A DNA stretch of 64,000 bases from contig JAZNJU010000006.1 of assembly GCA_045578205.1 (NCBI GenBank), positions 1 to 64,000 on the forward strand. The letters are read 5' to 3'. The DNA is from RGIG8748 sp045578205. Its GTDB lineage: Bacteria; Bacillota; Clostridia; UMGS1810. Under the pieces are notes generated by a model. It was not told the origin of the DNA and did no database searches. It worked only from the letters and a program-made list of their open reading frames with translations. Shown piece by piece: positions 63,401 to 64,000 of this stretch. The position numbers were made by a program, and so were the translations under genes. How positions within the stretch are numbered: position 1 is the first letter of the stretch; each line of letters begins with the position of its first letter.

Positions 63401-64000
63401 TTGCTTTTGCACAGATTTCCTCCGCTCTTACTCTCGCAACACTAACACTTGTTGCAAGGGCGCTTCTCCGAAAAGTCAAGCCATATAAAGATGAGGAAAA
63501 GAACGAAGTTAATGCTGGCAGTATATCCAAGCAGGTGGGAATGGATACTCTTGAAAATCTTTTTACTAACGCTATTCCAGTGCTCGGTAATTTGCTTGTT
63601 TCAGCAAAAGATACATTCGTATACGGCTATGACTTTGCATCGGTACCCACTTTTGACACTGTGCAGAATTTGATTGATTCGATATCCGGTGTGTACGATG
63701 TTATTGACAAGTGGGATATAACCGCAGGTGAAGATAAATGGAACAAGGTCCGCGGGGCTCTTAATGAACTTGCTATAAGTGCGGCAACCTCATTTGGTAT
63801 ACCAGCACAGAATGTAATTAATATGTTTAATGGCGTAAAAGGATATGTCGGAGATATTAAAGAGGGAGATTTCTTCCATGATATAAACGAGATTATTGCC
63901 ACGAATCGCAGGGTGTTCTCTTATGCCGATCTTGCTTCGGCCGTTGCAACAGGTGACCGTAAGAAAGAACAGAAAATTCTGGAGTACTACAAAAACATTG
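54448..64000 (+). CDS. Giant polyvalent phage protein, 3' end outside the window
   Basis: An open frame of over 3,180 codons still open at 64000. It starts at ATG 54448 behind GGGGG. Visible parts: a charged N-terminus; a hydrophobic segment near residues 397-441 (VGKVIGGSVQVVPLVLTSAI); a first zincin motif HEVTHHF at residue 1178; a second motif HELQHVIQ with downstream EGFEQGAS at residue 1672; long coiled coils (about 2180-2230); and a C-terminal block with GTNVFAANTLSPMRVAEMIS and a membrane helix near 2990-3008. The order of protease and other modules with polar linkers resembles large polyvalent proteins delivered with phage DNA. Enzyme roles are inferred. Confidence 0.85.
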   Translation, partial: MSNTKKPNFLRLAGTKSKYGPYLLPDDSVLWELRSADGKYFGDVSYDAYKAVENGTLDSYTPKTDEERRIITEFRQHPGIALKIDGAKAPWRSDFGKISYDGYHALLSGKEGEFTPYTDSEKKAITDFKNYVERQTGPRSSVVIKTPSGTEDYVTRATANAIARGPLISPNLRSSIGVDRDYVSNYYSQAKKIEDEEKAKERQKRVDSNPTYKRYDIDPAEFTESDLDEWAKEHNFEKKFLPSDAEASYAGKYDLGYVYVPKREGGFWGIGSKKLTTKQDEEDLDVLFKLVNDRIRQEGIDTDKYVAEQAWLTTKGIGRSFLNTIDDAYMREQEEFRRMTSSMKNIDPYFASDKIKYHDEQISTTTKAIKDRTTKQTVEGSKLDTKYSHLSEDTRTVGKVIGGSVQVVPLVLTSAINPALGTAVFATQVYGGSLGQALVEGASIKDARTYAGAETTKEILIEKLFGGLPFTKSVSKKFLNPVVNKIFSNPFAREIVKKGADILGEGFEEAASEFISPYIKRAIYDKNAPNATKEELGFAFFSGVVPSMLLNVPVTINTVKAYGGLEEKINQYNKWIDVLPETVRPEYLDVKKTTIDDYNSAVDNMIVASSKHHIQAEKEATEAAVKYFNSEIEKLQKLNLDNAENQELITGFSRHINANNDYVNDLEHQLKELDLIERGKDDGTLIQKYKSESVALKELNPTHIDIAVGANNEKGFVNVTKLSDNTYAVKTVDGNTLYKSDVQFSDRYVELEEANISKKHLEKFLGSDIIKTDDAKSSSTIESKEDDIDGVSEVELSLPQKVNEQVLKTLQSSDISKGEARIPVENVINLVKYRTEIISEKYRLKPENLYDANLETVSSKDGIMITENVKMQYADALVQSIRPNTNLYLELTEISDDVGQFIYDTYKQGAKVQISPKIDNLIKRYEDILGDVSKTAVDMHRIIYGDVSNNVEGANSTKFVLTGEGTVPKMRVEPSQKDVDDVVSAINDTLKQNSLQSLSGYMKKGGNMSDFDELGRLLINGYLESGNIGDIGKYLQDGGLTVINAIKRVGGNDYESERIAQGRAFRDTSDVERAVSERAQEHSEGISRETGDAQGPVPEGTIRKQIDDIVYNEVQREFYTKGMVALENLNKDKYSVDTIYFSGTAIDSVGTRLNGFYFEGVLYLQIDSAHSLKSIRDHEVTHHFGKSKAYENFRKAVKAKMSVEKFNEWKAEVRLAYRDLVTDYLAKKFKKSGRTLTNEQLQELMDNYLEEEMMANLNAETVNFAKEYAKEIADFRNGIEMTTDNSNTKVSSESKAENKPGEYVRQIDAGGDVKYSFSEREEGMLYTLDDLKGNAGILYNNGKTIRIPDTDMGVLLHTYKTEEHYSNRTEGIIDCISCSGRGDTKHYFYVFYKGEDGRVAPIFRLDYSYLNNYIDEVRKISEELGYDRNEFVNGNERIRGQFTKVKSVGGNGSFDADASTRGRTETETSSLSNDLRGRSSGEVRDQSQYSERDSFGLSDEQHKRNGDRDSNGRLSKLPDSENASDKVDNSDVPRRSIVGIKSLTADKEAYNKAVEMDKQGYDIEELWKETGWSKGVDGHFKTELDDSKYEFTMPSTAKENLYVKDFVKHDELFAAYPQIKDIPVLYDENMDDDGEASYLPNIGEHIAGVGDLGIIRINPQKSIYELKKSMLHELQHVIQFIEGFEQGASESYWRQRIKEGYDIGNIDDYLQLNVSPAHQLYEDTAGEREARDVVDRMNFTLEQRKNTFPYSMDDSEGVVFADGSSVAAFKKETKQNGVMWTIQQGILDKKEVAAFYSKVSELRNNKYRTFRQSSDGDYIFSVDNKLIYSDADYEYPKIKTVITFETDDENLIDYARECFYEGETYGRRIEDTKKIAEIMLGEGTIKRANYNPNGTDERVSNYSRESESGTTADSRSGEDVRRSISTDTQDRIEKIAKEEVFHEELTELARKNKQEFISRIRHNEQLQKRLDNAQRQMRLTKVPLADRAKVEKFIKSIVTNMHSVINPRDIHAEVLSIYDEYIAAVKKAGNVPESVQSATDNMVKRFTDVAADIIDNAQDVAVDEDFARLKGWLKNTDIKFPDDAKAEAHFAEFRKKHFGSISLTNDGLPIDMAYNELCEVFPYIFNKSVTAPADQLNAIADALQALKPETYNPHAEYIEDAIEHVVSLFVLEADGISVTKDTRADRLVKKAESQKATALEKQKEAFKRQYDRHKEKSDEQINKLKEQLKAHSYTQYWERRLSSEEKSAAIKTVRQRQKISMAKAHIRKMVSELKHGLDTTEKSGGIPKELVKAIAEVCSVIDFHTDRTTPEGDVTKASLKLDALQVQYDNLKNNTDYDIQSEWHEEISEYIRQLNDTVRNKCVVDLNLMELSALEDILVQIRHTISNAKKQIGIDSALENREIGMKICEDLNGKEDFIAPTKKMLVKRLGTNVFAANTLSPMRVAEMISGYNRDGEFYKLFRQLNDGVHKGDMFKMDATKPFNVLMEGPGNQALMYDFLIQLHDTGIKDTKGNIVMLSKNMICEVIMLWERKQGREHLGTGGMTIPNIKLFNTGKTQEAYTEGAVRTVAITERDITRLRSMLDSYDKAWIEEARILFNEKSQKAINETSLQLVGRTIANAKNYIPIHTDTKFVRTDIEGLKVDATLEGAGSLKAVVENAKQPILITGISYSTSEHIDFVAKYHGLAIPIRNFNKVYNVTFADENDTTQSVKDTIGHKWGAKIQKGVIEQTLKDLQTTRNRERDVFNKVMGTIQSNWVGATLNSNPSVALKQLTSYVTASSVLGSTPLVKALPYFSNTKATVEEIDRYTGIHFKRRLGYSTQELGDRANRKTGQGLANKARKAMSQSQITAWVNHLPKGFFPTNWMQSVDCRVAAVLWEASKYYVSDTLGIAKESENYWKEVTRIYECTIEETQSNYDILHKPEVLKSTSEMTRLISMFQNDALQGSGLLWTAFNDWNTKHHSYKSDSTAENKKDLEMAQERFKKVAFAQISSALTLATLTLVARALLRKVKPYKDEEKNEVNAGSISKQVGMDTLENLFTNAIPVLGNLLVSAKDTFVYGYDFASVPTFDTVQNLIDSISGVYDVIDKWDITAGEDKWNKVRGALNELAISAATSFGIPAQNVINMFNGVKGYVGDIKEGDFFHDINEIIATNRRVFSYADLASAVATGDRKKEQKILEYYKNI
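57608..57766 (+). CDS. Candidate overprinted small gene A inside the giant frame
   Basis: A 52-residue frame in the +1 frame of the giant gene. GGAGG lies eight bases before its ATG. The product MNLRELLKDEPFVTLPMWNG and onward is a normal-looking helical protein, while the main frame here is a polar linker (rich in Ser, Glu, Arg, Asp). Real gene status is inferred from site and composition only. Confidence 0.5.
   Translation: MNLRELLKDEPFVTLPMWNGQLASVPKNIAKEFQERQEMLKAQYRKEQSENR
58733..58990 (+). CDS. Candidate overprinted small gene B inside the giant frame
   Basis: An 85-residue helical, Leu/Glu-rich protein in the +1 frame: MNLSMEMKEFVVSLLKLRVS, then EETVALMLMLLPEEEQKRKL. The main frame across this stretch is a low-complexity linker of Ser, Arg, Asp and Asn. 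GGGG lies about nine bases before the ATG; ATG starts exist at 58724, 58733 and 58745. Its first helix resembles that of small gene C. Confidence 0.5.
   Translation: MNLSMEMKEFVVSLLKLRVSEETVALMLMLLPEEEQKRKLARYLTTFEEEVVEKYETNPNIVNEIVLDYLMNNIKGTGIGIPTED
60026..60208 (+). CDS. Candidate overprinted small gene C inside the giant frame
   Basis: A 60-residue helical protein in the +1 frame: MKEKLTDEGLKILKRLLKLC, SSEQIIILMEPMKECQ and an end IAEVEKM. AGGGAG lies eight bases before its ATG, an ideal site. The giant frame here is again a polar linker (SRESESGTTADSRSGED). The similarity of its start and helix pattern to gene B supports a common family of nested genes. Confidence 0.55.
   Translation: MKEKLTDEGLKILKRLLKLCSEKELSSEQIIILMEPMKECQTIAEKVKVAQRLIAEVEKM

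Noticed and set aside
40292..64000. Long-tailed (siphovirus/myovirus) tail module
   Set aside because: No tape-measure, tail-tube, tail-assembly frameshift or sheath gene is found between connector and fibre genes.

Overview
The window runs from a low-GC Gram-positive chromosome (Clostridia-like, probably an Oscillospiraceae/Ruminococcaceae-type gut Firmicute) into the left part of an integrated, podovirus-like prophage. The host assignment rests on the YtvI-type membrane protein, a TmcAL (YlbM-type) tRNA-modifying ligase, a lipoprotein-type amino-acid ABC transporter, strong Shine-Dalgarno sites with frequent GTG/TTG starts, and gene content; no 16S or other marker is present.

Host part (1-12.98 kb): galE on the minus strand; then rightward apgM, a YtvI/AI-2E family permease, an OmpR-type response regulator, its histidine kinase, and a membrane-anchored HtrA protease behind a promoter with 11-bp direct repeats. 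An AraC-type regulator, a three-gene polar amino-acid ABC importer with a near-perfect promoter, and secG follow. A DUF2520-type protein and tmcAL lie on the minus strand. A tRNA-Lys(CTT) with a consensus promoter closes the host part and is the likely attachment site.

Prophage left arm (13-18 kb): a tyrosine integrase facing the tRNA, a frameshifted membrane-protein gene, a YHYH-motif surface protein and an S24 (CI/LexA-type) repressor on the minus strand. A control region with GTGAGAA boxes and a potentially structured leader separates these from rightward early genes, including a YneA-like LysM membrane protein.

Early/replication region (18-32 kb): RecT-like annealing protein, YqaJ-type nuclease, SF2 helicase, HNH nuclease and a DnaD-type replisome organiser carrying six 11-bp iterons, an AT-rich tract and a GC palindrome (candidate origin). 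A C5 DNA methyltransferase with a repetitive recognition region follows. Next is a complete diversity-generating retroelement (DGR): two tandem target genes with variable repeats, an Avd accessory protein, a template repeat and a reverse transcriptase. Every VR/TR difference (10 and 7) falls on a template adenine. Small zinc-ribbon genes, an HNH endonuclease and SSB finish the region.

Late region (32-64 kb): terminase subunits, portal, scaffold, coat, connector/stopper-like proteins, a P22 gp10-like candidate tail protein, modular fibres including a BspA-type leucine-rich-repeat protein, lysis genes, a virion-type CHAP hydrolase and ejection-protein candidates. No tape measure, tail tube or sheath gene is seen, which suggests a podovirus. 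The region ends in an unfinished giant open frame (over 3,180 codons from 54448, still open at 64000) resembling a large polyvalent protein, with two HExxH motifs. Inside its polar linkers lie three small open frames in the +1 frame, two with clear ribosome-binding sites: candidate overprinted genes. The right attachment site lies outside the window.
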